64,000 nucleotides of DNA, from contig NZ_AP024154.1 in the NCBI RefSeq assembly GCF_015533855.1, forward strand, positions 2,176,501-2,240,500. The letters are read 5' to 3'. The notes beneath the pieces were generated by a model. The model saw only the letters and a program-made list of their open reading frames with translations. It did no database searches and was not told the origin of the DNA. Shown in pieces: positions 9,285-18,418 of this stretch. This DNA is from Echinicola sp. 20G (GTDB lineage: Bacteria > Bacteroidota > Bacteroidia > Cytophagales > Cyclobacteriaceae). The number at the start of each line of letters is the position of its first letter. The stretch's first letter is position 1. The position numbers and the translations under genes were made by a program.

Positions 9285-9926
9285 ATGAATAAATACCTGC
9301 TACTATTTTTTCTTACCGGACTATGCCAAACTGTTTTGGGCCAGCATATAGAAAGGGATTTCTTTGGAGAGTTGGTTTACAGGTCACCCAGGGGTGGGTA
9401 TGAGGCGAGCTTGGAAAAAGATATATTCAAAGATTTGAATTTTACCGACAATCAAGGGAATAAAGTTACTTTTAAAAGAAAGTATATTGAGCAGGAATAT
9501 GGGGGGATGCTTGATAATGAACAAGATGAAAAGGTGTTTTTTATTAGCTTGGTTAGGGAATTTCGGAGAGAGAAAAATTATGAAGCAGTATATTCAATTG
9601 ATATTTTTGATCAACTGATAATTGAGGATAATCGAAATAATAAGATTAAAGAAGGTAAGGATATTTTTGGCAACTATAACCGTGAGGAGATAAGAAATGG
9701 AAGACGAATCTATGTCCAAAAGGAAGCTGATGGTGGATTGAGGTTTGAGAATGATCATGAAAAGGCTTCTTTGGAGGATAATATATTTGGGAAGTGGGTC
9801 TATGAGGATAGTAATGGTAATAAATTAGAATTTAGCAAGAAAACGTGGAAGGAGCTTAGCCATAAGTATGGAAATAATGAAGCAATTTTTCATTTCTTCC
9901 TCAATGAGTTTCTTTTTATCCATTAG
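9285..9926 (+). CDS. Secreted protein of unknown function with internal repeats
   Basis: I do not recognise this protein. It has 213 residues and begins with a clear signal peptide ending LTGLCQTVLGQ. The mature part repeats a motif of the type D-x-F-G-x-x-x-Y-x-D-x-x-GNK-x-x-F at least three times (around residues 22-60, 105-130 and 160-190), like a small beta-repeat surface protein. There are no cysteines or catalytic motifs to go by. It stands alone between the DUF1552 gene and the ROK gene, on the same strand as both. Confidence 0.65.
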   Translation: MNKYLLLFFLTGLCQTVLGQHIERDFFGELVYRSPRGGYEASLEKDIFKDLNFTDNQGNKVTFKRKYIEQEYGGMLDNEQDEKVFFISLVREFRREKNYEAVYSIDIFDQLIIEDNRNNKIKEGKDIFGNYNREEIRNGRRIYVQKEADGGLRFENDHEKASLEDNIFGKWVYEDSNGNKLEFSKKTWKELSHKYGNNEAIFHFFLNEFLFIH

Positions 9927-10023
9927 TGTTCCCGTTTTTATACATATTGGCTTTAATATGGTTTTTTTAGCGTGATTGGCCTGGCAAAAAGTGATTTTGA
10001 CAAGGATTTTTACAAGGACTTCT

Positions 10024-10031
10024 TATATTTG
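10024..10031 (+). promoter_or_regulatory. Predicted -7 box of the ROK gene
   Basis: TATATTTG matches TAnnTTTG exactly and ends only 5 bp before the ATG at 10037. If it is used, transcription would start at or next to the A of the start codon, giving a leaderless mRNA. A TTG lies at 9997-9999, but 24 bp away, longer than the usual 19-21. Confidence 0.45.
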
Positions 10032-10036
10032 ATTTT

Positions 10037-10696
10037 ATGAAAATACTCGTAATCGATATAGGGGGCTCTAATATTAAGATTTTAGCCACAGGCCAAGAAG
10101 AGCGTATTAAGATTCCCTCTGGAAGTGATTTTTCCCCTGAAGAGATGATACCCCAAGTCAAAGCGCAAGCGTCCAATTGGGACTATGATAGGGTTACCAT
10201 GGGATTTCCTGGAATTGTTAAAAACAATAAAATTCTCACAGAACCGATCAATTTGGGAGATGGTTGGGAAAAGTATGATTTTGAAGCTGCGTTTGGTTGC
10301 CCCGTAAAGATTATTAATGATGCAGCCATGCAAGCCTTGGGGAGTTATGAAGGAAAGAAGATGCTTTTTATGGGTTTGGGGACTGGTTTAGGAACAGCCA
10401 TGATCGTTAACAATACGATTATCCCCATGGAAGCGGCTCACTTACCTTATAAGAAAGCGACTTTTGAAGCTTATCTGGGCAAACCTTATTTTTACAGTAA
10501 AGGCATGAAAAGATGGGAAGGACAAGTGCACCGAGCTGTCAAACATTTTTTTAGGGCTTTTCAGCCGGATGAAATTGTGTTGGGTGGAGGCAACTCAAAG
10601 CATCTAGCAGAAATTCCAGAAGGCTGCAGACTTGGAAATAATAAGCATGCTTTTAAAGGAGGATTTAGACTTTGGGAAGAAGATTTCAATTTATGA
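10037..10696 (+). CDS. ROK-family kinase-like protein (polyphosphate glucokinase-like)
   Basis: A cytoplasmic protein of 219 residues, shorter than most ROK sugar kinases (about 300) and nearer to polyphosphate/ATP glucokinases (about 240-270). The N-terminus has the ATP-binding phosphate-1 loop VIDIGGSNIK; phosphate-2 (LFMGLGTGLGTAMIV) lies near residue 112; an adenosine-like block (EIVLGGGNSKHL) lies near 180. The zinc-binding ROK signature CxCGxxGC is absent. Glucose phosphorylation is the best guess; the donor (ATP or polyphosphate) cannot be decided. The gene ends in a hairpin shared with the convergent gene. Confidence 0.75.
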   Translation: MKILVIDIGGSNIKILATGQEERIKIPSGSDFSPEEMIPQVKAQASNWDYDRVTMGFPGIVKNNKILTEPINLGDGWEKYDFEAAFGCPVKIINDAAMQALGSYEGKKMLFMGLGTGLGTAMIVNNTIIPMEAAHLPYKKATFEAYLGKPYFYSKGMKRWEGQVHRAVKHFFRAFQPDEIVLGGGNSKHLAEIPEGCRLGNNKHAFKGGFRLWEEDFNL

Positions 10697-10716
10697 GGCC
10701 TAGCGCCTCATAAATT
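10688..10716. terminator. Bidirectional terminator between convergent genes
   Basis: A 12-bp perfect stem (AATTTATGAGGC / GCCTCATAAATT) with the 5-nt loop CTAGC. It spans the stop codon of the ROK gene (10694-10696) and touches that of the convergent minus-strand gene (10715-10717). It is followed by AATTTTTAAATT, so it can serve both strands. Confidence 0.7.
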
Positions 10717-11080
10717 AATTTTTAAATTCATTAAAGACTATTTCATTACCCATTTCAACCTTGGAAAGGTGTCGTAGATTGCTATCCCAATCCAAAGGGG
10801 TCCAATATTTTGGATATTTTAGAATTACCTCGTGGCCAATAAGTTTTTTGCGCAAAATATGAGCGTCAAGGCCTGCTTCAGTTCCTCGATTGATGTAGAA
10901 AATTCTATCATTTTCATGCAGTTTAAAAATGATATCATTGCTTTGACTTTCAAAAATGTAGGAAACTATACCTTTCTCGACTAGTGCATTTTCTTCTTTT
11001 ACTGTAGGTACAGGGCGAAGTATCAGTACACCAGTAAAAACCAAAATTCCAAATACAATGAGGTAGTTTTTATTGCTCAT
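10715..11080 (-). CDS. Hypothetical membrane-anchored protein
   Basis: I do not recognise this protein. It has 121 residues, with a single N-terminal hydrophobic helix (NYLIVFGILVFTGVLIL) that is either a signal anchor or a signal peptide, then a soluble part of about 95 residues with a DIIFKLHENDRIFYINRGTEA segment and a GHEVILKYPKYWTPLDWDS segment. The style resembles short extracytoplasmic beta-rich proteins. It lies downstream of the DUF7009 gene on the same strand, separated by 184 bp, and converges with the ROK gene. Confidence 0.6.
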   Translation of the reverse strand: MSNKNYLIVFGILVFTGVLILRPVPTVKEENALVEKGIVSYIFESQSNDIIFKLHENDRIFYINRGTEAGLDAHILRKKLIGHEVILKYPKYWTPLDWDSNLRHLSKVEMGNEIVFNEFKN

Positions 11081-11264
11081 ATGGACTTTTTTTAACGAAG
11101 TTTGGGGTTCTTAATTGTTGTGAAGGTAATAAAAATGATTGTTAAGTACGTAATTTTGGTTGTGTAATATCCTTTGTTTTTAGTTAATGGCTTGATGGTC
11201 AAATATTTCTTACTCAATAAAAAATGACTGATGAGGTCTGAATAATACATAAGACCTATGTGTC

Positions 11265-11648
11265 TTAATAATCATCAAAAGATTTTGGGTTGGGGAAATT
11301 GTCACTTTCATCTTCGTCAGGGCGTTTGTGGAGGCACTGGAAGTCTTTTTCAATTAAAATCAGGTTTTCAAAATCACTGCTAGCATGCTGAGTGGACCGC
11401 ATAGATACTTCATCAGTGGTGGCCCAAGGAGTAGACATCGATTTGGGTACGGTAATTTTCAGTAAATTGTCAAAATAGGTGGCTTGAATAGTACTTGCGT
11501 TTTCATCAGGAACAAGAGAGTAGGCAAGTCCCATTGCTTTACTGCCCAAGAAGAGCTGCTCAGTAACAGATAATCCTTTGCCTATTTTGTCTACTTCTGT
11601 TTGACTAAGTCGTAGTCTTATGGCATTATTGTTTATTCTTAGTTTCAT
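11265..11648 (-). CDS. DUF7009-like small protein of the nitrate cluster
   Basis: A 127-residue cytoplasmic protein starting MKLRINNNAIRLRLSQTEV, an opening I associate with the Bacteroidota DUF7009 family, which tends to accompany nitrate/nitrite or molybdenum-enzyme genes. It has one Cys (FQCLHKRPDEDESDNFPNP), so a metal-binding role is not obvious. It is the last gene of the minus-strand run narK-nasA-rubredoxin protein-this gene, 64 bp after the preceding one. Function is unknown; family assignment is from memory of the sequence style. Confidence 0.6.
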   Translation of the reverse strand: MKLRINNNAIRLRLSQTEVDKIGKGLSVTEQLFLGSKAMGLAYSLVPDENASTIQATYFDNLLKITVPKSMSTPWATTDEVSMRSTQHASSDFENLILIEKDFQCLHKRPDEDESDNFPNPKSFDDY

Positions 11649-11712
11649 AGTTATGTGCGGTTAGACTAGCTTGAATATACAATTAAATTAAAAGCTCTAT
11701 GCAAAATCTAAA

Positions 11713-13143
11713 CTAACTTTGAATCAATTTGAAAGCAGCTTTAGGGCTTTCACAAACGGAACAGCAATAACTGGCAGGAAGCTTCATAAAGGATGTGCCA
11801 GCTAAAATGGCAGACTCGGGATCCCCATATTTTTCATCATAAATAGTCATACAGTTTGAGCATTGATATTTTTTATGGTTTTTTTGTGCGGCTGTTTTCT
11901 CTGATTCTATACTTTCTGGGCTTTTCCTTACTTCAAGTTGATCGTAATACTTATAACTCAGCTCAATTAATAAGGGAGGAATGGTGTCAATAGGGACGTG
12001 CTTTGCATAATAGAAATATTCAGAAAGGTTGGGGTTGAAGTCTTTGGAATAGAGAATATTAAAGGTGTCTGGGTCACTACTTTTTTCCTTGGTTGCTTTT
12101 TCGATGGCTACAGAGGTGAACAATGCCATATGGCGGGTTTTGATAGAGAAGCTTAGCCCATAGGTGCTGATATCCTGTTTGTCCAATGCCCTGACCAAGT
12201 AATTTTTAATTTCCAGTGCTTCTTCGTCCAAAACAGGTAAATGCCAATTTAGCTCAAGAGAACTGTGCCGGATATTGATGCCATATTTTCCTAAAAGCTT
12301 TTCCCAGCTTAGTCGGTCTTTTTCTGCAATGCCTTTTACAATGATGGATTTCCATGGGGTAAGCGATATCTTACCAATATTTGTTTCAATACAGAGTTCA
12401 CAGAGGGCTTTTAGGAAATTAATAGTGAACTTGTTATTTCTCCAGTACAATCCTAGCCAATATTTGCCACCAACTATTCTGTTCATTCCTTCATAGTAAG
12501 GTGAAGTAGCTTCTGGGTAGTCTAGCTCTTGCTCTACGGGAGTAGTGTTGGGAGCGACGGTGTCCTTGGCTTTTTGATAAATTTCAGGGAACTTAAGTTG
12601 GCAGTTCACAGGGTCAATTTCTTCAATGGCCCTGGCCACTTTGGCCAAATCATAGCCATAAATCAGCTCAGGGCAACACCAGGGTTTGCTGTCCATTTCT
12701 GAAAACCGAAGATAGAGGTACCAATAGTTATCTGATGAAGAAGCGACAAAGTTGATGTTTCCCGTAAACAGAGGAACCAGGTTTTGGACAGGGTCGGTGA
12801 TGTTGACCTTTAGCTTTAATTTATAATCAAAAGTGTCCAATATATAGTGGTAAGTGTGAGATGCCAGCCAATGAGTGGTAGGCATCACATCCAAAGCGGG
12901 GTAAGAAGAAACGATGTTTTGAAACTCCTCCCCGTCGGTGTCATAGGCTGTGCTAATGGCATTGAAGGTTTCCTCCAATGTTTCTAGGTTTTTGTCCTTG
13001 ACCGGAAAGAGAACATCCTGTCTCGAACCAAGGTGAATATAGTTTGTTCCAAGCTTATTTGCTGTGTTAATCGTTTTGAGGAAATCGCCTGGAGATATAA
13101 TTCCTCCTTTGACAAATACCCTTACTAAGTCAGCTTTTTGCAT
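11713..13143 (-). CDS. Sulfite/nitrite reductase ferredoxin-like protein with C-terminal rubredoxin domain
   Basis: A protein of 476 residues. Its first part (about 1-270) resembles the ferredoxin-like half domains of NirA/CysI reductases: VFVKGGIISPGDFLKTINTA at the start, YIHLGSRQDVLFP near 36, and a second block ISLTPWKSIIVKG near 260. Its last ~53 residues are a rubredoxin: CSNC near 426, then YDEKYGDPE, GTSFMKLP and a closing CSVC, the four Cys ligands of one Fe. The C-x5-C...C-x3-C cysteines that hold siroheme and 4Fe-4S in real reductases are missing; no Cys lies between about 250 and 425. It is therefore probably an electron carrier or accessory to the adjacent nitrate reductase rather than an enzyme. 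It lies 128 bp downstream of the nitrate reductase gene on the same strand. Confidence 0.8.
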   Translation of the reverse strand: MQKADLVRVFVKGGIISPGDFLKTINTANKLGTNYIHLGSRQDVLFPVKDKNLETLEETFNAISTAYDTDGEEFQNIVSSYPALDVMPTTHWLASHTYHYILDTFDYKLKLKVNITDPVQNLVPLFTGNINFVASSSDNYWYLYLRFSEMDSKPWCCPELIYGYDLAKVARAIEEIDPVNCQLKFPEIYQKAKDTVAPNTTPVEQELDYPEATSPYYEGMNRIVGGKYWLGLYWRNNKFTINFLKALCELCIETNIGKISLTPWKSIIVKGIAEKDRLSWEKLLGKYGINIRHSSLELNWHLPVLDEEALEIKNYLVRALDKQDISTYGLSFSIKTRHMALFTSVAIEKATKEKSSDPDTFNILYSKDFNPNLSEYFYYAKHVPIDTIPPLLIELSYKYYDQLEVRKSPESIESEKTAAQKNHKKYQCSNCMTIYDEKYGDPESAILAGTSFMKLPASYCCSVCESPKAAFKLIQS

Positions 13144-13271
13144 TGTTTCTTTATCTTATATGCTTTGGTAAAGTTAGAATTTTGAGTTGAAGAATCAGGC
13201 AGTTTTACATCAAATAAGGAGGACTTTAATTCATTTATAGAGACTGCTAAGTTGGATTTGATAGACTTTTT

Positions 13272-16200
13272 TCATGCTTTTACCAATGGCGGTAACTCTG
13301 CTTCCAGAATACTTTTAACTTCCGGTTTGCAGCTGCCACAGCCAAGTCCAGCTCCTGTTTGTTGGCAGAGTTGTCTAAACTCATGGCACCCTGATTGAAT
13401 TGCTTTAGTAATATTACCTTTGCCCACATTGCCACATGAGCATACCATCTCACCAAGCATTTCTTCCTTGTTGGAGTTTCCTCTTAGAAGTTCTTGTCGC
13501 TTTTTAGAAAGCTCGGTTTTTTCTTCTATTAGGCTTTTAAATTCGGCAAACTCAGATTTATCACCCATCAGAATGGCTCCCACCAATCGGTCCTGGTAGA
13601 CAATACACTTTTTATAATAGGTTTGAGCGGTGTCAATGAGTAAAATTTCCTCATATCCCTCCCCATTTGGAGGAGGCTCAGGGATACCAATAGAACAAAG
13701 GTCTAAGTCGGCAAACTTTAGGATGTTCATGGGGACTGATCCTTTGTAAATGCTCAAAAGATCACCAGTAATAAATCTTGCGGCTATATCGGCTTGCATT
13801 TCTGCTGCAGCTGTAATGCCATTGAGTTTACCTTGGTGTTCAGCAATTTCTCCCATGGCAAAGATCGAAGGATCGCTGGTTTGTAAATAATCATTTACCT
13901 TGATCCCTCGTCCACAAATAAGTCCAGCGGACTTGGCCAATTCCATTCTCGGACGTGTTCCAATTGCATATACTACCGCATTGCAATGGATGGTTTGTCC
14001 ACTCTTTAAGCTTACTGTAACTTGCTTTTCGTCCTCTTTACTTTCTAGCTGGGATACTTGGTTATTCATGTATAGCTTGACTCCCATCTCCTCGATTTTT
14101 TCTCTCAGTAAAGAGCTGGCCATGGGATCAAGCTGTCGTTCCATTAGCCTTGACCCCAACTGTACAATAGTCACCTCAATTTTGATTTCACGCAAAGCGG
14201 CTGCTAGTTCTAATCCCAATAGCCCCCCTCCTGCAATCAGTACATGACCTTCGTGGTTGAGGTAGCTTTTGAGTTCATCGGCATTTCGTCTGCTTCTCAT
14301 CGTAAAAATACCGGGCAAATGCATGGGGACATCAGCAGGAACAAATGCCCGACTGCCTGTAGCCAATATCAAGGTGTCATAATGATGCACTTTGCCATTT
14401 TGGTCTGTAACGGTCTTATTCGAACGGTCTATGGACTCAATACCATTTTCTACATATAGCGTGATGTTGAGTTTATCCATTTCTTCCGAGTTTTTAAACT
14501 TCAAGAGATCTTCCCATTCCTTGTGCCGGTTGACATAATCAGGCAAAAGAACACGGTTGTAAAAAGGGTGCTTTTCTTTAGAAAACACATGGATATCATC
14601 TTCTTGGTTGAATTCCCGATATGAGTTGATGAAACGATATGAAGCCGCCCCTGCACCAACGATCAGAATCTTTTGCTTGGGTTTAGTATATTTTTGAACC
14701 TGAACCACAGAGTATTTAAAGTCTGGCTGCTTGGACACAGGGTCAATGGCATTCCCTGTGATATTATTGGTCCGGGAGAAATCATTATTCAGGATTTTAC
14801 CCCAGTGCATGGGTAGGAAAACCACTCCTTTTTTGATTTTTTCTGTCACTTGGGCGTGCACCCTGACTTCACCTCTTTTGCCACTGATCAATACGGTTTG
14901 TCCGTTTGAGATCCCCCTTTCAGCGGCATCACTAGGGTGGATTTCTAAGAACGGAGTAGGAATGTGCTTGTTTAACTTAGAAACCTTTCCTGTTCGCGTC
15001 ATGGTGTGCCACTGATCACGGACTCTTCCTGTGGTGAGGATCAAAGGGAAGTCTTCAGTGGGTGATTCGCTTTTGTTTTTTGGGCCATTGGCAAGGATCT
15101 GCGCCCTTCCGTTTGGCGTGTAAAATTTCTTATCTGTAAATAGACGGACAGTTCCACCTGATGTTTTGCTCGTAAATGGCCATTGAACTGTTCCATGAGA
15201 TTTTAAATGTTCATAATCCAGTCCTGAAATGTCTATATTGGTACCTTTGGTGAGTTGGGTGTATTCTTTGTAAACTTCCGCCATGTTCTGAAAGTCGAAA
15301 CCTTCAAAGCCCATTTTTTTTGCAAAACGCAATAAGATCTCCGCGTCAGGAAGGGCTTCCCCTGGTGCTTGGTTGAATTTGTTGAGGTAGCTGATCCTTC
15401 TCTCGGAGTTGGTCATGGTACCTTCCTTTTCACCCCATCCTGCTGCGGGTAAAACCAAGTCTGCATAAGGGATTGCTTCGGCTTTAGTGGAAATATCCTG
15501 TACCACCACATACTTTGCTTTCTTCATGGCCGCTTCGACTCGCCTGGCATTTGGCATACTAACCAAGGGATTGGTACAAATGATCCATAAAGCTTTGATG
15601 GTGCCATTTTCAATTCCTTCAAAAATCTGTGTGGCAGTTTTACCAGGTTGGTCAGGTAAGCTGTCCACGCCCCAGAAATTGGCAACTTCATCTCGGTGCT
15701 CTTTGTTCAGAAGATTCCGGTGAGAGGCCAGTAAGGTGGCCATGCCACCAACTTCTCTTCCGCCCATGGCGTTAGGTTGGCCAGTAAGGCTGAAAGGGCC
15801 TGACCCAGGTTTTCCGATATGCCCTGTAATCAGGTTCAAGTCAATAAGGGCCAGGTTCTTATTGACGCCTTCTGCACTTTGGTTGAGGCCCATGGCCCAA
15901 AGTGAAAGGAAGCCTTTGGCATTGCCGATATAGGAAGCTGCCAGTTTGATATCGTCCAGTGGAACATCACAAATGGATGCGGCTTCTTCCAAACTGGTTT
16001 GCATGACCAAATTTTTATAGGCTTCAAAACCATCAGCATGGTTCTTGATGAATTCCATGTCAATATCACCTTGCTCAATCAAGCACCTTCCTATTGCCAA
16101 GTACAATACTTCGTCAGTTCCTGGGTTGAGTTGGAGGTGAAGGTCTGCTAGCGAGCAGCTTTGGGTTACTCTAGGGTCTATTACAATGATTTTGGTTTCA

Positions 16201-16793
16201 GGGTGATCCTCTTTGTGTTTTTCTACTCTTCTCCAAAGAATGGGGTGGCACCAAGCGGGGTTGGCGCCAGCCACCAAAAAGCAGTCTGCTAATTCGATAT
16301 CTTCGTATGCGATGGGTACACTGTCTTCCCCTAGTGTTTTGATATATCCCATGACGGCTGAGCTCATGCACAGCCGGGAGTTGGTGTCTATATTGTTTGT
16401 TTTTAAATACCCTTTTGTCAGTTTATTGACCAAATAGTATTCCTCTGTCAAGCATTGTCCAGAAACATAAAAGGCTACTGCGTCTGGCCCATGTTTTTTG
16501 ATGATGGATTTAAAAACAGCTGCTGTTCTATTGAGTGCTGTATCCCAGTCTACTTTTTCTAAGGGATGGGATTTGCCCCAGCGCATTTGTGGGTGCAATA
16601 ACCGATCTGATTTGTCTTCAACCACATAGTGGAGGTTCATGCCTTTGGAGCATAGCATGCCCTTGTTGACAGGGTGTTGGGGATCGCCTTCTACCGTAAC
16701 TCTGCCTTTATTGTCTTGATGGACAATGATGCCACACCCAACTCCACAGTAGGAACAAGTACTTTTATAGCTTTTATTTTTGGCTGTTGACAT
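13272..16793 (-). CDS. nasA: Assimilatory nitrate reductase fused to a NirB-like FAD/NAD module and BFD [2Fe-2S] tail
   Basis: A cytoplasmic molybdopterin enzyme for nitrate to nitrite reduction. Residues 1-700: a [4Fe-4S] site (CSYCGVGC...MLCSKG), the molybdopterin core (ADCFLVAGANPAWCHP near 170; GHIGKPGSGPFSLTGQPNAM near 325; PLVSMPN near 415) and a molydopterin dinucleotide-binding end (ILTTGRVRDQWHTMTRTGK near 600). Residues about 705-1060: FAD/NAD-binding rossmann folds (ILIVGAGAASYRF; LIAGGGLLGLELAAAL) closely similar in pattern to the start of NirB in this window. Residues about 1110-1165: BFD domain with CSCGNVGKG...CGSCKP. In many bacteria these parts are separate (NasC/NasB), so the 1173-residue chain is a self-contained NAD(P)H nitrate reductase. 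It lies 15 bp from narK. Confidence 0.93.
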   Translation of the reverse strand: MSTAKNKSYKSTCSYCGVGCGIIVHQDNKGRVTVEGDPQHPVNKGMLCSKGMNLHYVVEDKSDRLLHPQMRWGKSHPLEKVDWDTALNRTAAVFKSIIKKHGPDAVAFYVSGQCLTEEYYLVNKLTKGYLKTNNIDTNSRLCMSSAVMGYIKTLGEDSVPIAYEDIELADCFLVAGANPAWCHPILWRRVEKHKEDHPETKIIVIDPRVTQSCSLADLHLQLNPGTDEVLYLAIGRCLIEQGDIDMEFIKNHADGFEAYKNLVMQTSLEEAASICDVPLDDIKLAASYIGNAKGFLSLWAMGLNQSAEGVNKNLALIDLNLITGHIGKPGSGPFSLTGQPNAMGGREVGGMATLLASHRNLLNKEHRDEVANFWGVDSLPDQPGKTATQIFEGIENGTIKALWIICTNPLVSMPNARRVEAAMKKAKYVVVQDISTKAEAIPYADLVLPAAGWGEKEGTMTNSERRISYLNKFNQAPGEALPDAEILLRFAKKMGFEGFDFQNMAEVYKEYTQLTKGTNIDISGLDYEHLKSHGTVQWPFTSKTSGGTVRLFTDKKFYTPNGRAQILANGPKNKSESPTEDFPLILTTGRVRDQWHTMTRTGKVSKLNKHIPTPFLEIHPSDAAERGISNGQTVLISGKRGEVRVHAQVTEKIKKGVVFLPMHWGKILNNDFSRTNNITGNAIDPVSKQPDFKYSVVQVQKYTKPKQKILIVGAGAASYRFINSYREFNQEDDIHVFSKEKHPFYNRVLLPDYVNRHKEWEDLLKFKNSEEMDKLNITLYVENGIESIDRSNKTVTDQNGKVHHYDTLILATGSRAFVPADVPMHLPGIFTMRSRRNADELKSYLNHEGHVLIAGGGLLGLELAAALREIKIEVTIVQLGSRLMERQLDPMASSLLREKIEEMGVKLYMNNQVSQLESKEDEKQVTVSLKSGQTIHCNAVVYAIGTRPRMELAKSAGLICGRGIKVNDYLQTSDPSIFAMGEIAEHQGKLNGITAAAEMQADIAARFITGDLLSIYKGSVPMNILKFADLDLCSIGIPEPPPNGEGYEEILLIDTAQTYYKKCIVYQDRLVGAILMGDKSEFAEFKSLIEEKTELSKKRQELLRGNSNKEEMLGEMVCSCGNVGKGNITKAIQSGCHEFRQLCQQTGAGLGCGSCKPEVKSILEAELPPLVKA

Positions 16794-16808
16794 GGGAAGG
16801 TGTTTTGT

Positions 16809-18164
16809 TTAGCTTTTTACAAACTCTGGCTGAAGCTCTTTTTCAGAAAGAGATGCTTCCAATTCTGTTTTGGCAATTCTTTCGTCCTCTTTGGAAAACC
16901 TCACCAAAAGAGAAGTCGCACTGATTGCTGCTACAGCAATACCTAAGACAGTCAAAGCCTCTCCATAGGAAATACCTTCCATTTTAAAGAGGAAACCTGC
17001 CATTACAGCACCCGCATTACCTCCAGCTCCAACGATGCCAGATATGGTGCCAATGGCTTTTTTATTGACAAAAGGAACCACAGAAAAGGTGGCGCCTTCT
17101 GCCATTTGAACAAAGAGACTGAACAGAATCATGGTGCCAATAGCCAAAGGCAATACTGTCATTTGAGCAAATAAGATCAATGCAAAACCTTCTACTAGCA
17201 ATACAGCCCCCAAGAAACCTACTCGGCCTTTAAGGCCCCACTTGATTCCTGCCTTATCTCCAAACATCCCGCCTACTGATCTGGCAAATAGATTCATCAA
17301 ACCGAACAGGCCTGCGATAAGCCCTGCGGTTTTCAAATCAAGTTGGAAGTAATCATGATAGTAGATGGCGGCAATATTGTTGATGGTAAGTTCAATTCCG
17401 AAACATGCTCCGTAAATCAGAAACAAGGCCCAAACCCTGTAGTCCTGAATAGCAGCTTTAAGGGCCCCTTGACCGTCAGCCTTTTTCTTCTTTTTATACT
17501 CCAGGTCTGCTTTGCTTAAGTCAGCGATATTCCCCTCTGGAAAATCAGTGGTCCATTTGTAATAAGCTATACCGCACAGGATCATGGCTATGCCTGGAAC
17601 TACCATTGCATATCTCCATGCATCAGTTTCTATAAAGCCCAAGGACACAAAAAAGGCGAAAATTAATGGCATGACCATTTGTGTCACTCCACCTCCCATA
17701 TTTCCCCAGCCAGCAGAAGTAGCATTGGCGGTACCCACTACATTGGGGGCAAACATCACTGAAGTATGGTACTGGGTGATCACAAAGGAAGACCCGATTA
17801 TCCCAATGGCCAGTCTGAATAACAAGAAACTTTCATAACTGTTGCTTAGGCCAATGAGCATAACAGGAATAGACCCCAAAATTAATAAATAGGTATAGGT
17901 GACCCTGGGACCAATTCGATCCACCAACCAGCCAATCGCAAGCCGGGCGATAACTGTGATGGATACCGATGCAATGATGATGTTTCCAATTTGAGACTTA
18001 GTAAGGTCCAATTCATTCCTGACCACAGCCATAAGTGGTGCAATCCCAAACCATCCGAAGAAGCAAAGGAAGAAGGCAAACCAGGAAAGGTGAAAGGCCC
18101 TCATCTGAGGAGATTTAAAATCCAATAACTTGATTGATGTGGCTTTTTTTGCTGATAGTTTCAT
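16809..18164 (-). CDS. narK: Nitrate/nitrite transporter, MFS family NarK/NasA type
   Basis: An inner-membrane protein of 451 residues with 12 predicted helices. NarK-family features: an N-terminal AFHLSWFAFFLCFFGWFGIAPL, a RLAIGWLVDRIGPR loop near residue 78, and glycine-rich nitrate signatures such as GWGNMGGGVTQMVMPL near 153 and GIVGAGGNAGAVMAGFLFK near 377. It carries nitrate into the cell for the nitrate reductase encoded 15 bp downstream. The nearest good promoter candidate is about 400 bp upstream, in the element shared with nirB, so the mRNA may have a long leader. Confidence 0.92.
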   Translation of the reverse strand: MKLSAKKATSIKLLDFKSPQMRAFHLSWFAFFLCFFGWFGIAPLMAVVRNELDLTKSQIGNIIIASVSITVIARLAIGWLVDRIGPRVTYTYLLILGSIPVMLIGLSNSYESFLLFRLAIGIIGSSFVITQYHTSVMFAPNVVGTANATSAGWGNMGGGVTQMVMPLIFAFFVSLGFIETDAWRYAMVVPGIAMILCGIAYYKWTTDFPEGNIADLSKADLEYKKKKKADGQGALKAAIQDYRVWALFLIYGACFGIELTINNIAAIYYHDYFQLDLKTAGLIAGLFGLMNLFARSVGGMFGDKAGIKWGLKGRVGFLGAVLLVEGFALILFAQMTVLPLAIGTMILFSLFVQMAEGATFSVVPFVNKKAIGTISGIVGAGGNAGAVMAGFLFKMEGISYGEALTVLGIAVAAISATSLLVRFSKEDERIAKTELEASLSEKELQPEFVKS

Positions 18165-18309
18165 TTCATTAAAGATTAAAGATGGGACATCTGGTAAGGA
18201 GTATTCTTTTAGTTAAGAAACAGGCACCAGGAGTATTTACCTAGGTCCAAATCTGTATTTAGAGAACTATTGATTTTTAGTACTGATAAATATGGGCTGA
18301 AAGCAGATC

Positions 18310-18379
18310 AAGCCAACCAGGAAATTTTCTCTCCTTAATCCCTCAATTGATTGGAGAGGGAGTCTCCTTGGTTTGGCTT
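18310..18379. repeat. Large imperfect inverted repeat in the narK leader
   Basis: The left arm (18310-18334) and right arm (18353-18379) start and end with AAGCCAA/TTGGCTT, continue through CCA/TGG and GGA/TCC, and close with CTCTCC/GGAGAG, with bulges, around an 18-nt loop. The resulting ~70-nt stem-loop would lie inside the narK 5' leader if transcription starts at the shared element. No T-run follows on either strand, so a terminator is unlikely. Confidence 0.55.
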
Positions 18380-18418
18380 CTACTGCATTTCACTTTGTTC
18401 AACCTTTATTTAAATGAT

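Noticed and set aside
11146..11151. Single TACGTA in the gap before DUF7009's downstream neighbour
   Set aside because: Only one half-site and no nearby promoter match.
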